DNA of 64,000 nucleotides. Source: an uncultured Tropicimonas sp. GTDB lineage: Bacteria; Pseudomonadota; Alphaproteobacteria; Rhodobacterales; Rhodobacteraceae. Below, piece by piece: positions 7,218 to 15,927 of this stretch (positions are counted from its first letter, which is position 1; each line of letters opens with the position of its first letter). The translations under genes were made by a program, and so were the position numbers. Under the pieces are notes generated by a model, which saw only the letters and a program-made list of their open reading frames with translations, was not told the DNA's origin and did no database searches. The stretch spans positions 24,460 to 88,459 of the forward strand of contig CANMIP010000028.1 in assembly GCA_947497945.1 (NCBI GenBank), written 5' to 3'.

Positions 7218-9596
7218 TCAGATTTTGGTGCTGCGCAGGCGAAGCGAGTTGAGCACGACCGAGATCGAGGAGGCGCTCATGGCGAAGGCGGCGAACATCG
7301 GGCTGATAAGGATCCCGAAGAGCGGGAAGAGGATGCCCGCCGCGACCGGCACGCCAGCCGCGTTGTAGATGAGGGCAAAGAACAGGTTCTGGCGGATGTT
7401 GCGCATAGTCGCGCTCGCCAGCCGCCTTGCCCGGACGATGCCGTCGAGATTGCCCTTCACCAGGGTGATGCCGGCGCTCTCGATGGCGACATCCGCCCCG
7501 GTGCCCATGGCAATACCGACATCGGCCTGTGCCAGGGCGGGCGCGTCGTTCACGCCATCGCCAGCCATGGCGACCTTGCGACCCTCCTCCTGCAATTCGC
7601 GAATGATGCGGGCCTTGTCCTCGGGGAGAACGTCGGCGCGGATCTCGTCGATACCGAGCTGTACCGCCACCGCCGCCGCGGTGCGCTCGTTGTCGCCGGT
7701 TGCCATGATGATGCGGAAGCCCAGAGCGTGCAGGGACTTGAGCGCGGCGGGAGTGGTTTCCTTGACCGGATCGGCCACGCAGACCAGCCCGGCCACCGCG
7801 CCGTCGAGCACCACGAACATCACCGTTTCGCCAGAGTCACGCCGCGTATTGGCGCGCTGTGTCAGCTCTTCGGCATCCAGCCCAAGGTCCGAGACCAGTT
7901 TCAGGTTGCCGAGCGCCACCGACCGTCCGTCGACGCGGCCGGTCACGCCCTTGCCGGTGACCGCCTCGAACTCGTCTGCCGATCCAAGGCGCACGCCGCG
8001 TCCCTCGGCGCCTGAAACGATCGCTTCGGCCAGGGGATGTTCGGAGCCCTTCTCCAGCGAGGCCGCGAGCCGCAGCACCTCGTCCTCGTCATGGCCCGGT
8101 TCAGGCAGCACGGCCACGAGTTGCGGCTTGCCCATTGTGAGCGTGCCGGTCTTGTCGACGATCAGCGTGTCGACCTTCTCGAAGCGTTCCAGCGCCTCGG
8201 CATTCTTGATCAGCACACCCGCCTGCGCGCCGCGGCCGGAGGCCGTCATGATCGACATCGGCGTCGCCAGTCCGAGTGCACAGGGACAGGCAATGATCAG
8301 CACCGCCACGGCCGCGACGAGCGCGTAGGAGAGCGCCGGCTGCGGCCCCCAGATCGCCCAGCCGATGAAGGCAAGCACCGCAATCGCGATCACCGCTGGA
8401 ACGAAGATACCGGCAACTCTGTCGGCATATTTCTGGATCGGCGCGCGAGATCGCTGCGCGTTGGAGACCATCTCGACGATCTGCGCGAGCATGGTCTCGG
8501 AACCGACGCGAGTCGCCTCCATCACGAAGCTGCCGGTGCCGTTGATGGTCGCGCCGGTGACGCTGTCGCCGTCGACCTTTTCGACAGGTACCGGCTCGCC
8601 GGTGATCATGCTCTCGTCAACCGAGGAGCGGCCTTCGACCACGACTCCATCCACCGGCACCTTGTCACCTGGGCGCACCCGAAGCCTGTCGCCTGGATGT
8701 ACGTCGTCCAGAGGGATTTCTTCCTCGGTTCCATCAGGCCGCAGGATCCGCGCCGATTTAGCCGCCATGTCGAGCAAGGCGCGAATGGCTTTTCCGGTCC
8801 CCTCACGGGCGCGCAACTCCATAACCTGGCCGAGCAGGACGAGTGTCACGATCACGGCCGCAGCCTCGAAGTATACGCCGACATGGCCTTCGGGATCGCG
8901 GAAACCGTCAGGGAAGATGCCGGGCGCCAGCACGGCTGCACTACTGAACAGCCAGGCCGCCATCACGCCCATCGCGATCAGCGAGAACATGTTGAGGTTG
9001 CGCGTGCGGAACGAGTTCCAACCACGCACGAGGAAGGGCCAGCCGCACCACATGACCACCGGTGTCCCGAGGATCAGTTCGATCCACAGCGTTGCGCGCT
9101 CACCGAAGATCTCCCGAACTCCGGGGAAACCAAGATAAGGACCCATGGTCAGGATCAGTAGCGGGACGGTCAGTGCCGCACCGACCCAGAACCTGCGCTG
9201 GAAGTCCACCAACTCCGGGTTCGGCCCATCCGCCTGCATAGCCGCTGATTCCAGCTCCAATCCCATGCCGCAGAGCGGGCAAGATCCCGGCTCCACCTGG
9301 CGAACCTCCGAGTGCATCGGGCAGGTATAGACGGTGCCTTCCCAGCCAGACGGAACCGTATCGAATTGTGTGCTAACGGTCCCAGAATGCCGGGAATGAT
9401 GGTTTCCATCACAGGCCTGATGCGCATGGTGGCCAGAATGCGTGTGATCGCCGCCGGTCAGGTCAGCTTCGGTGACAAGGTGCATACTGCATTTTGGGCA
9501 ATCTCCCGGCTCATCCTGACGGATCTCGGGATGCATCGGACAAACATAGATGGGCGGGACTTCAGGTGAAGATGAATGCTGCTTTTGATCGTGCAT
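7218..9596 (-). CDS. copA: Copper/silver-translocating P1B-type ATPase with two N-terminal heavy-metal-binding domains
   Basis: 792 residues. Two copies of the short heavy-metal-binding domain lie at about 16-42 ([20 protein letters not shown]) and 90-115 (YTCPMHSEV...CPLCGMG), separated by a His-rich linker (about 50-71). Core P-type motifs: TGEP near 332, CPC at 437-439, DKTGT at 481-485, GDGxNDAPAL and C-terminal MSxSS in the last membrane segment. CPC plus the tail motifs indicate Cu+/Ag+ export (CopA/SilP-like) from cytoplasm to periplasm. A CueR-type promoter precedes it and DUF2933 plus a cytochrome follow in the operon. Confidence 0.93.
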   Translation of the reverse strand: MHDQKQHSSSPEVPPIYVCPMHPEIRQDEPGDCPKCSMHLVTEADLTGGDHTHSGHHAHQACDGNHHSRHSGTVSTQFDTVPSGWEGTVYTCPMHSEVRQVEPGSCPLCGMGLELESAAMQADGPNPELVDFQRRFWVGAALTVPLLILTMGPYLGFPGVREIFGERATLWIELILGTPVVMWCGWPFLVRGWNSFRTRNLNMFSLIAMGVMAAWLFSSAAVLAPGIFPDGFRDPEGHVGVYFEAAAVIVTLVLLGQVMELRAREGTGKAIRALLDMAAKSARILRPDGTEEEIPLDDVHPGDRLRVRPGDKVPVDGVVVEGRSSVDESMITGEPVPVEKVDGDSVTGATINGTGSFVMEATRVGSETMLAQIVEMVSNAQRSRAPIQKYADRVAGIFVPAVIAIAVLAFIGWAIWGPQPALSYALVAAVAVLIIACPCALGLATPMSIMTASGRGAQAGVLIKNAEALERFEKVDTLIVDKTGTLTMGKPQLVAVLPEPGHDEDEVLRLAASLEKGSEHPLAEAIVSGAEGRGVRLGSADEFEAVTGKGVTGRVDGRSVALGNLKLVSDLGLDAEELTQRANTRRDSGETVMFVVLDGAVAGLVCVADPVKETTPAALKSLHALGFRIIMATGDNERTAAAVAVQLGIDEIRADVLPEDKARIIRELQEEGRKVAMAGDGVNDAPALAQADVGIAMGTGADVAIESAGITLVKGNLDGIVRARRLASATMRNIRQNLFFALIYNAAGVPVAAGILFPLFGILISPMFAAFAMSASSISVVLNSLRLRSTKI

Positions 9597-9626
9597 CGTG
9601 GCGTCCTCTCGAAGCGAGTCGCTGCC

Positions 9627-9657
9627 AATATGAGGCTTCCGGTAACTGGAAGGTCAA
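9627..9657 (-). promoter_or_regulatory. CueR-type MerR-family promoter/operator of the copper operon
   Basis: On the minus strand TTGACC (-35) is separated by a 19-bp spacer from CATATT (-10). The spacer contains the dyad TTCCAGTTACCGGAA, close to known CueR operators (CCTTCC...GGAAGG). The overlong 19-bp spacer is the hallmark of MerR-family activation. No CueR gene is in the window, so the regulator must be elsewhere or be the MerR protein at 22132, whose own sites have a different dyad. Confidence 0.75.
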
Positions 9658-9810
9658 ATGCCGGAGAGAGGTTTTGGCTCACTTGTCCGTGATCGCGTGA
9701 ATACCATCTGCAGACGCGCCGTCTGCGCCGGACGAGAGCGCCGGGATCCACATTTTCGCTTGTCCATGGATGTGGCGGTTGGATATCGGACCCGGGCTGC
9801 GACCAGACAC

Positions 9811-10230
9811 CTATTCCGCTGGTTGCAATGTTGGTGTTCCCATCACGGCCCTCGGATCTTCGACGTAGTCCCCCAGTCGTGCTTTTCCTCGAAGCCGAGC
9901 ATCGTACGGATCTTCAGTTTTGGAATAGAGCGCCTCATCCTCGTGCAGGTCCCGTTTCACCGGCACCCACGGATAGAAACGTTTGATGATCTCGCCGTTG
10001 GGAATGTTCACCGAGTTGGTGTCGTGTCCAGCATTGAAGACCTGGATGCCCAGCCCATCCGTTGTTTGGCAAAGATCGGCGATCTGGCCCAAGTCGCGAG
10101 CGTTGATATTGCAGAAGATATTGCGCCATCGCACCGACGGATCTGAGAAGAAATCGGGGAAGCGCCCGTAGTCCTGCGGTTCCATCACATTGCCGATGCG
10201 CAACCCGTCGCAAGATCGAATTTGCCCTGA
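9811..10230 (-). pseudogene. C-terminal remnant of an NAD(P)-dependent epimerase/oxidoreductase
   Basis: An open frame of up to 172 codons (from 10329) whose last ~140 residues look like the C-terminal half of extended-SDR NAD(P)-dependent oxidoreductases: LRIGNVMEPQDYGRFPDFF, INARDLGQIADL and FNAGHDTNSVNIPNGE. The N-terminal Rossmann fold and the YxxxK catalytic motif are missing and the upstream ~35 residues do not match the family. I therefore call it a truncated gene, probably from an earlier rearrangement between the two metal ATPase units. Confidence 0.6.
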
Positions 10231-10421
10231 GATGCAGATATGAACCTGCGTGAAGGGAGTGCCGACGGGAAAACTGCGGGGCCCGCAACCAGCAACCGAG
10301 TGGAACCGGAACTGATGGTGCACAAACAATCATGTCGGGCCAGTCAGATCCGAATTCTCAGTAGCCCTGACGTTTTTGTCGATGCTCCAAAAAATAGAAC
10401 CATCGCGTTCGACATTGGCGC

Positions 10422-10452
10422 TTGAAGCTACAGTTGCTGTAGATCCTATCTT
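10422..10452 (+). promoter_or_regulatory. MerR-type promoter/operator of the Zn/Cd ATPase (site A)
   Basis: TTGAAG (-35, 10422-10427), 19-bp spacer with the palindrome CTACAGTTGCTGTAG (10428-10442), then TATCTT (-10, 10447-10452). The same dyad recurs at 22003-22033 and 22670-22700 next to the MerR gene. It lies 36 bp before the ATPase start. Confidence 0.8.
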
Positions 10453-10487
10453 CAGGCCTGACTGCAGAATCGCTCAAGGAGGCTCCT

Positions 10488-12857
10488 ATGTCCGCGGACG
10501 AGCACACACACAGCAGCAACAGTGCCGACAAGGCCCGCCACCCACAGGTGCAGGAAACGCATGGCAGTGATTTGGCATGTGGCAGCTGTTGCGGTGATGT
10601 GGCCCCGAAGGGCGACATTACCGCTGCGGGCCGTCAGTTCCGTGTGAACGGTCTCGATTGTGCGGAAGAGATCGCGATCCTGAGTCGGGCCCTTGGACCA
10701 GCGGTAGGCGGAGATGCGAACCTTGCATTCGACGTCATCAACGGAAAGATGGTTGTTCTCAACTCTGCCGAGGCAATCAGTGTTGCGCAGATCGAGAAGA
10801 TCGTCGCCTCCACGGGTATGACCGCCAAGCCTTGGAGCGACGATACCGCCGAACAAGATCAAGTAGCGCACCACAGGCGATTGAAACAGTTTACCGGAAT
10901 AAGCGGTGGCTTCTGGTTTGCTGGATTCTTGTACCACTTCATCGAAACTGGAGTGACCGGAGCCGTAGATCTTTTTTCTGGGCACGGCGAGGCGCCGATG
11001 CCGCTGCCCGAAATCATCCTCTTTGTGGTCGCGGTCGTGTTCGGCGTCTGGTTAGTGGCCCCCAAGGCCCTATCAGCCGCGCGGCGGTTCGCCCCAGACA
11101 TGAACTTGCTGATGGTGGTAGCGGTCGCTGGCGCCATTGGGCTTGGGGAATTTTTCGAAGCGGCAACAGTCGCATTCTTCTTTTCTCTTTCTTTAACGCT
11201 CGAAAGCTGGAGCATCGGCCGTGCCCGCAATGCGGTTTCGGCTCTGCTGGACCTTGCCCCACCGACGGCACGCTTGCGCTATGACGACGGTTCGGAGGCG
11301 GACGTTCCCGCGTCATTGGTGACGGTCGGAGCAGCCTTTGTCGTGCGCGGCGGCGACCGCATCGCACTTGATGGTGAGGTCGTTGAAGGACGCGGTGATG
11401 TGGACCAGGCCCCAATCACTGGCGAAAGCGCGCTTGTCGCCAAGGAACCGGGTGACGAGGTCTATGCCGGAACAATCAACGGCGACGGCACACTGCTGGT
11501 TAGATCCACAAAGCCCGCCAATGAGACAGTCCTGTCCAGGATCATCCGCATGGTCGGAGACGCCCATTCCAAGCGTGCAGAGGTAGAACAATGGGTGACG
11601 AAATTCGCCCGCATCTACACGCCGGTCGTGATGATCATGGCGGTTCTCATTGCTCTGTTGCCACCCCTGCTTGCAGGCGGCGCCTGGGATTACTGGTTCT
11701 ACAATGCTCTGGTTCTGTTGGTTATCGCCTGCCCCTGCGCATTGGTCATCTCCACCCCTGTCTCCATTGTCGCGGCACTGGCATCATCCGCGCGCAACGG
11801 CGTCCTGATCAAAGGCGGCGCCTACGTGGAAGCTCCTGGCCGGACAACAGCACTGGCGATGGACAAAACCGGGACGTTGACCATGGGTGAGCCGGAAGTA
11901 GCGGCAGTTCATCCGCTCGGTGGCGTATCCGAGCGTGATCTGCTGACTGTGGCGGCGAGCCTCGAGGCACGGTCCTCGCACCCCTTGGCGCGCGCCATTC
12001 TCGCGCGGGCCGAAATCGACGGGATATCTGTGTCAGCCGCCGACGATACCCGCACGGTACCCGGCCGCGGGCTGGAAGGCCGCGCTCACGACCGGTCAGT
12101 CTGGCTTGGCTCAGACCGGTTTGCAGAGGAGAAAGGAATCGACGCGGAGATCCCGAAGGCATTGCGCGACAAGATCGAAAATGCAGGAAGCACGCTGGTC
12201 GTGGTGGGTGACGAGGCGGGTATTATCGGATTGCTCGAACTGCGTGATCGCATCCGGCCAGACGCCAAGGGAATCGTGGCGCGGCTTCACGCACAAGGCG
12301 TGAAAACTATCGTCATGCTGACGGGCGACAATGAGCGTACTGCACGGGCGGTCGCCTCCGAGGTCGGAATCGACGAGGTGCGCGCAGAACTTCTGCCCGA
12401 GGACAAGGTGACAGCCATCGAGGAACTGGTCGCAGCCGGTGGAGTCGTTGCGATGATTGGCGACGGAGTGAACGATGCCCCGGCCATGGCGCGGGCACAT
12501 TTCGCGATCGCAATGGGAGCAGTCGGCTCGGACGCTGCGATCGAGACCGCGGATATTGCGCTGATGACCGACGATATCGGCAGAGTGCCCTGGCTCATCG
12601 CGCATTCTCGCCGAACCATGGCGATCATTCGTCAAAACATCGGGGTCTCGTTGGCGACCAAGGCGGCTTTTGTCATAGCGACCGCTCTTGGCATGGCCAG
12701 CATGTGGGGCGCCATCGCTGCGGATGTGGGGGTGTCTTTGCTGGTGGTCGCCAACGCACTTCGGCTGCTGAACGGACGGGACCATGAAGTAACGCAGTCC
12801 GACAGCGAGCACATTGACCAGGGCATGGTGCAAGGCGCTCTGGCGCATCGGCATTGA
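10488..12857 (+). CDS. Zn/Cd/Pb-type P1B ATPase (CadA/ZntA-like)
   Basis: 789 residues. N-terminus is His/Cys-rich (EHTHSS..., ACGSCCGD near 30-37) followed by an atypical metal-binding domain with GLDCAEE (about 55-61) in place of the usual CxxC. Core motifs: TGES near 311, CPC at 415-417, DKTGT at 459-463, [10 protein letters not shown] near 660. The N-terminal GLDCAEE pattern is typical of Zn/Cd exporters rather than Cu exporters. Expression from a MerR-type promoter upstream fits metal induction. The gene stands alone; the next gene 60 bp on is an L,D-transpeptidase. Confidence 0.92.
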   Translation: MSADEHTHSSNSADKARHPQVQETHGSDLACGSCCGDVAPKGDITAAGRQFRVNGLDCAEEIAILSRALGPAVGGDANLAFDVINGKMVVLNSAEAISVAQIEKIVASTGMTAKPWSDDTAEQDQVAHHRRLKQFTGISGGFWFAGFLYHFIETGVTGAVDLFSGHGEAPMPLPEIILFVVAVVFGVWLVAPKALSAARRFAPDMNLLMVVAVAGAIGLGEFFEAATVAFFFSLSLTLESWSIGRARNAVSALLDLAPPTARLRYDDGSEADVPASLVTVGAAFVVRGGDRIALDGEVVEGRGDVDQAPITGESALVAKEPGDEVYAGTINGDGTLLVRSTKPANETVLSRIIRMVGDAHSKRAEVEQWVTKFARIYTPVVMIMAVLIALLPPLLAGGAWDYWFYNALVLLVIACPCALVISTPVSIVAALASSARNGVLIKGGAYVEAPGRTTALAMDKTGTLTMGEPEVAAVHPLGGVSERDLLTVAASLEARSSHPLARAILARAEIDGISVSAADDTRTVPGRGLEGRAHDRSVWLGSDRFAEEKGIDAEIPKALRDKIENAGSTLVVVGDEAGIIGLLELRDRIRPDAKGIVARLHAQGVKTIVMLTGDNERTARAVASEVGIDEVRAELLPEDKVTAIEELVAAGGVVAMIGDGVNDAPAMARAHFAIAMGAVGSDAAIETADIALMTDDIGRVPWLIAHSRRTMAIIRQNIGVSLATKAAFVIATALGMASMWGAIAADVGVSLLVVANALRLLNGRDHEVTQSDSEHIDQGMVQGALAHRH

Positions 12858-12920
12858 TCCAGAGTAGGCTGGTCGCAGAGGCAACTCAAAAAAACAGACC
12901 TTTCAAAAGGGCCTTGAGCA

Positions 12921-13433
12921 GTGACAACCTACCGACTTTCCCGGCGCTTTGCGTTGTTTGGCGGCATCTCCACGGTTCTGACCGGCTGCGCAAGCAAGTT
13001 TCAGTCCTATAGCGGGCCCGAAGTGACACGGCTGCGGATATACAAAGCTCAGCGACTGCTTGTCCTCGATAGCGAGGACCGCGTGTTGCGGACTTACCCG
13101 ATCGGACTCGGCTTCGCGCCCGCAGGACACAAGCAATTCGAAGGGGATGGACGAACGCCCGAAGGGTCCTACGTCATCGATCGACGGAACCCGGATAGCA
13201 CATATCATCTCTCCATCGGAATCTCATATCCGAATGCGGCGGACGTCGCTTTCGCAGAGGCGCAAGGGAAGTCTCCCGGTGGCGACATCTTCATTCACGG
13301 TGGTCCACGGCGCGGCATAGAGCCGATGAATGTCCGCGACTGGACGGCCGGCTGTATCTCGGTCACGGACCGGAACATCGAAGATGTATATGCCATGGTT
13401 CGAGACGGCACGCCGGTCGACATCTTTTCCTGA
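12921..13433 (+). CDS. L,D-transpeptidase (YkuD) lipoprotein
   Basis: 170 residues. N-terminus SRRFALFGG...LTGCAS reads as a twin-arginine-like signal with a lipobox (Cys near 23), so probably an exported lipoprotein. The YkuD domain (about 40-170) has the catalytic motif HGG...(18-20 residues)...AGCISVTD, with the nucleophilic Cys in AGC. Such enzymes make 3-3 peptidoglycan crosslinks or attach proteins to the wall. It follows the Zn/Cd ATPase on the same strand with a 63-nt gap; co-transcription is possible. Confidence 0.88.
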   Translation: MTTYRLSRRFALFGGISTVLTGCASKFQSYSGPEVTRLRIYKAQRLLVLDSEDRVLRTYPIGLGFAPAGHKQFEGDGRTPEGSYVIDRRNPDSTYHLSIGISYPNAADVAFAEAQGKSPGGDIFIHGGPRRGIEPMNVRDWTAGCISVTDRNIEDVYAMVRDGTPVDIFS

Positions 13434-13514
13434 TGGTATTTGGGGCGCTCCTGGTTAGGATTCCTACGGCAGGAACTGGTGGTTGCGCTTCATTTTTCCG
13501 CTCCCGGCCTTGGA

Positions 13515-14273
13515 TCAGGCAAAGCGACGGCGCAAAGCGACGTTGAACGCCTCGATTGCGATGACCATTACGATCACGGCGAGGGTGACGCTCGCGGCCT
13601 TGTCGTATTGAAATGAGCGCACGTACGTCTGGATATAGAAACCGATACCGCCGGCGCCGACAATCCCGAGAATGAGCGACTCACGCAGGTTCAGTTCGAA
13701 CCGAAAGATCGTGTCACGGGCCACGACAGGCGCCATCTGGGGCCAGATCGCGAAGCGGAGCCGCGCCAGCGGCCCGGCCCCAACGCTCTCCAACGCCTCG
13801 ATGGGTGCCCGGGAAACACCGTCGATCGCCTCGGCGTAGAACTTGGCCAACATTCCCGTGGCATGGATTGCGACGGCGATCATTCCAGGCAATGGACCGA
13901 GCCCAACTGCGCCAACCATCAGCATTGCCACCAAGATCAACGGGACCGCCCGGATGAATGCGAGCATCAAACGGGCCGGCCGATGCACTGCGGGAGGTAC
14001 CATGGTTTCGGATGCGAGGATCCCAAGGGGTATGGACAGCAAAATGGCACCAAGGGTGCCGAGGATCGCTATCCTAAGGGTTTCGGCACTGCCTTTAGCA
14101 ATTTCACCCATCACAGTAGGGTCAGGCGGGATCATCCGTCCGATGAACCCGGCCATCCGAGGGCCAGCCGACATCAGACGAGACAACTCGACATCGACAG
14201 TGGCAAAGGACCAGAGGACAGCGCACGCAACCAGCGCCCCTGCAAAAAATCCACTCAGCCCGCGGGATCGCAT
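13515..14273 (-). CDS. PhnE-like ABC transporter permease
   Basis: 252 residues with about six membrane helices and the binding-protein-dependent transport signature around EALESVGAGPLARLRFAIWPQ (EAA loop). Closest family by pattern: phosphonate/phosphite-type permeases (PhnE). Its start overlaps the ATPase gene stop by one base, and it is the last gene of a four-gene operon with a MauG-like protein. The substrate cannot be read from sequence; the divergent MntR-type regulator argues for a metal rather than a phosphonate. Confidence 0.85.
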   Translation of the reverse strand: MRSRGLSGFFAGALVACAVLWSFATVDVELSRLMSAGPRMAGFIGRMIPPDPTVMGEIAKGSAETLRIAILGTLGAILLSIPLGILASETMVPPAVHRPARLMLAFIRAVPLILVAMLMVGAVGLGPLPGMIAVAIHATGMLAKFYAEAIDGVSRAPIEALESVGAGPLARLRFAIWPQMAPVVARDTIFRFELNLRESLILGIVGAGGIGFYIQTYVRSFQYDKAASVTLAVIVMVIAIEAFNVALRRRFA

Positions 14274-15055
14274 CAGTTCACCGCCCGCAGGCTGACGCCG
14301 GACACCGACACTTCCTGTCGATAGAGTGCCGTCGTCCGATCTTCGCTGAGCTGCGCGGCCGGTATCGAGAAGAGGATACTCCCACTACGCAAACCCACAA
14401 TCCGGTCAGCGAAACGACCGGCGAGATCGGGCTGGTGCGACGAAAAGAGGATAGCCGCGCCGCGCGCACGCGCCACTTTGGTCAATAGCGTCAAAATGTC
14501 GACTGCGCGCACAGGATCCAGGTTGCTGACGGGCTCGTCGGCAAGAATCAGTTTTGGCTCCTGCGCCAGGCACCGTGCGATGGCTACGCGCTGCCGCTGC
14601 CCGCCGCTGAGACTGTCTACACGCCGATCAGCGAGATCTGCGATCCCGCAATCGGCGAGAGCCGTGCGGGCGATCTCGCAATCGCGCGTTGAAGGAGATC
14701 CGAAAGCAGCGCGTAGGCAGGGCATTCTGCCCAGTCGACCGTTCAGCACATTTCGGAACACCGTCGAACGTTCGACCAGCGCGAACTCCTGAAAGATGAA
14801 CCCCGTGTCCGCGCACTGTTCTCGCGGCGGTCTCTGGTCGGGATCAAGCTGAGTACCAAGAACGGATACCCGGCCGAGCCAACCGCGGAGGCGTCCGTCG
14901 AGCAACGCAAGTAGTGTTGTCTTGCCAGCCCCGGACGGGCCGAGGATCGCGACAGCCTCGCCAGCCGCAATCTGAATTGACACCCGTTCCAGCGACGGGA
15001 GATCCGCGCCCGGATGCGCGTAGCTCACGTCGTCAATTGCGGCGGCCAGGATCAT
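14273..15055 (-). CDS. PhnC-like ABC transporter ATP-binding protein
   Basis: 260 residues. Walker A GPSGAGKTT (about 39-47), Q-loop in FIFQEFALVERS, signature LSGGQRQRVAIARCL, Walker B LILADEPVSNLD and H-loop SSHQPD are all intact. The RSTVFRNVLNGRLGR-type segment is characteristic of PhnC ATPases. Overlaps both neighbours (4 nt with the binding protein, 1 nt with the permease), so the module is translationally coupled. Confidence 0.9.
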   Translation of the reverse strand: MILAAAIDDVSYAHPGADLPSLERVSIQIAAGEAVAILGPSGAGKTTLLALLDGRLRGWLGRVSVLGTQLDPDQRPPREQCADTGFIFQEFALVERSTVFRNVLNGRLGRMPCLRAAFGSPSTRDCEIARTALADCGIADLADRRVDSLSGGQRQRVAIARCLAQEPKLILADEPVSNLDPVRAVDILTLLTKVARARGAAILFSSHQPDLAGRFADRIVGLRSGSILFSIPAAQLSEDRTTALYRQEVSVSGVSLRAVN

Positions 15056-15927
15056 TTCAGGAACCTGTATTGCCGAGCCATGTCGCGCACGCCCTCGAAT
15101 GCGGAGGGATCGGCCACAACATACCCATCCGGCCCGTAGAGGTAGCGGAGTTTGTCGCGATGTTCCTGTTCGTTGAGCTTGAGCATCGCCTGAACGAACC
15201 GTGCCTGCAGGTCTTCGTCGAGCCCGGGGCGCGCGATCACCACATGGCTCGGGATCGCCTCGCTTTCGGCGATCCAGGTCACTTCGGCCTGTTGAGCCGG
15301 GGTGAGGAGCAAGTCGGCATATTGGCTCGCGCCTGCAGCGTCGACCAGGCCCTCAGCCATCGCTTGCATTGCTTGCTGGTACCCGCCCGCGAAAAAGACG
15401 CGACCAAAGAACTCGTCTGCCGCTCCGGGGTCCTGGATCAGCCCGGCCCTTTCGAACTCCGACAGTGGATATAGATAACCTGATTCCGATATTGGGTCGG
15501 CAAAGGCAATGTCTCGACCTTCAAGATCAGCGAGTGCCTGGATCTCGCTGTCGCGTCGCACGAAGATTCGACCGGTGTAGTTTGGCACACCGCGATAAAC
15601 CTCAGAAAGGAGTGGCACCGCGCCGATCTCGGCTTCGGCCAGCACAAAGGGCAGTGCTCCCATGAATGAAATGTCGGCGTCGCCATTCCGGAGCGCCTCA
15701 ACTGCCGCAGCATGGTCGAAGGTGACAAAGCCTTCGACAGGCGCGCCGACTTCCTTCCCAAGCCACCCGGTGATTGCCTCGATATCGCCCAAGAGCTTTT
15801 CGGGATTCTCTTGTGGGATGAATGCGATGCGCAAAGCCTCTTCCTGCGCGAGAAGCGGCATGCCAAGGACCATTCCGGTCGTGCAGACAAATGCCATGAG
15901 CGCGCGACGGGTGATCCGGAGTATCAT
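15052..15927 (-). CDS. PhnD-like periplasmic binding protein
   Basis: 291 residues with a signal peptide (about 1-27, cleavage near LLAQEE). The fold is that of phosphate/phosphite/phosphonate-binding proteins: LRIAFIPQENPEKLLGD near the mature N-terminus, DISFMGALPFVLAEAE and a DPISESGYLYPL segment matching the SxSG loop that binds the oxyanion in PhnD proteins. Coupled to the di-heme protein gene (one-base overlap) and to the ATPase. Substrate is unknown; related PhnD-like proteins have been linked to phosphonates, phosphite and, in some bacteria, selenium or iron. Confidence 0.87.
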   Translation of the reverse strand: MILRITRRALMAFVCTTGMVLGMPLLAQEEALRIAFIPQENPEKLLGDIEAITGWLGKEVGAPVEGFVTFDHAAAVEALRNGDADISFMGALPFVLAEAEIGAVPLLSEVYRGVPNYTGRIFVRRDSEIQALADLEGRDIAFADPISESGYLYPLSEFERAGLIQDPGAADEFFGRVFFAGGYQQAMQAMAEGLVDAAGASQYADLLLTPAQQAEVTWIAESEAIPSHVVIARPGLDEDLQARFVQAMLKLNEQEHRDKLRYLYGPDGYVVADPSAFEGVRDMARQYRFLK

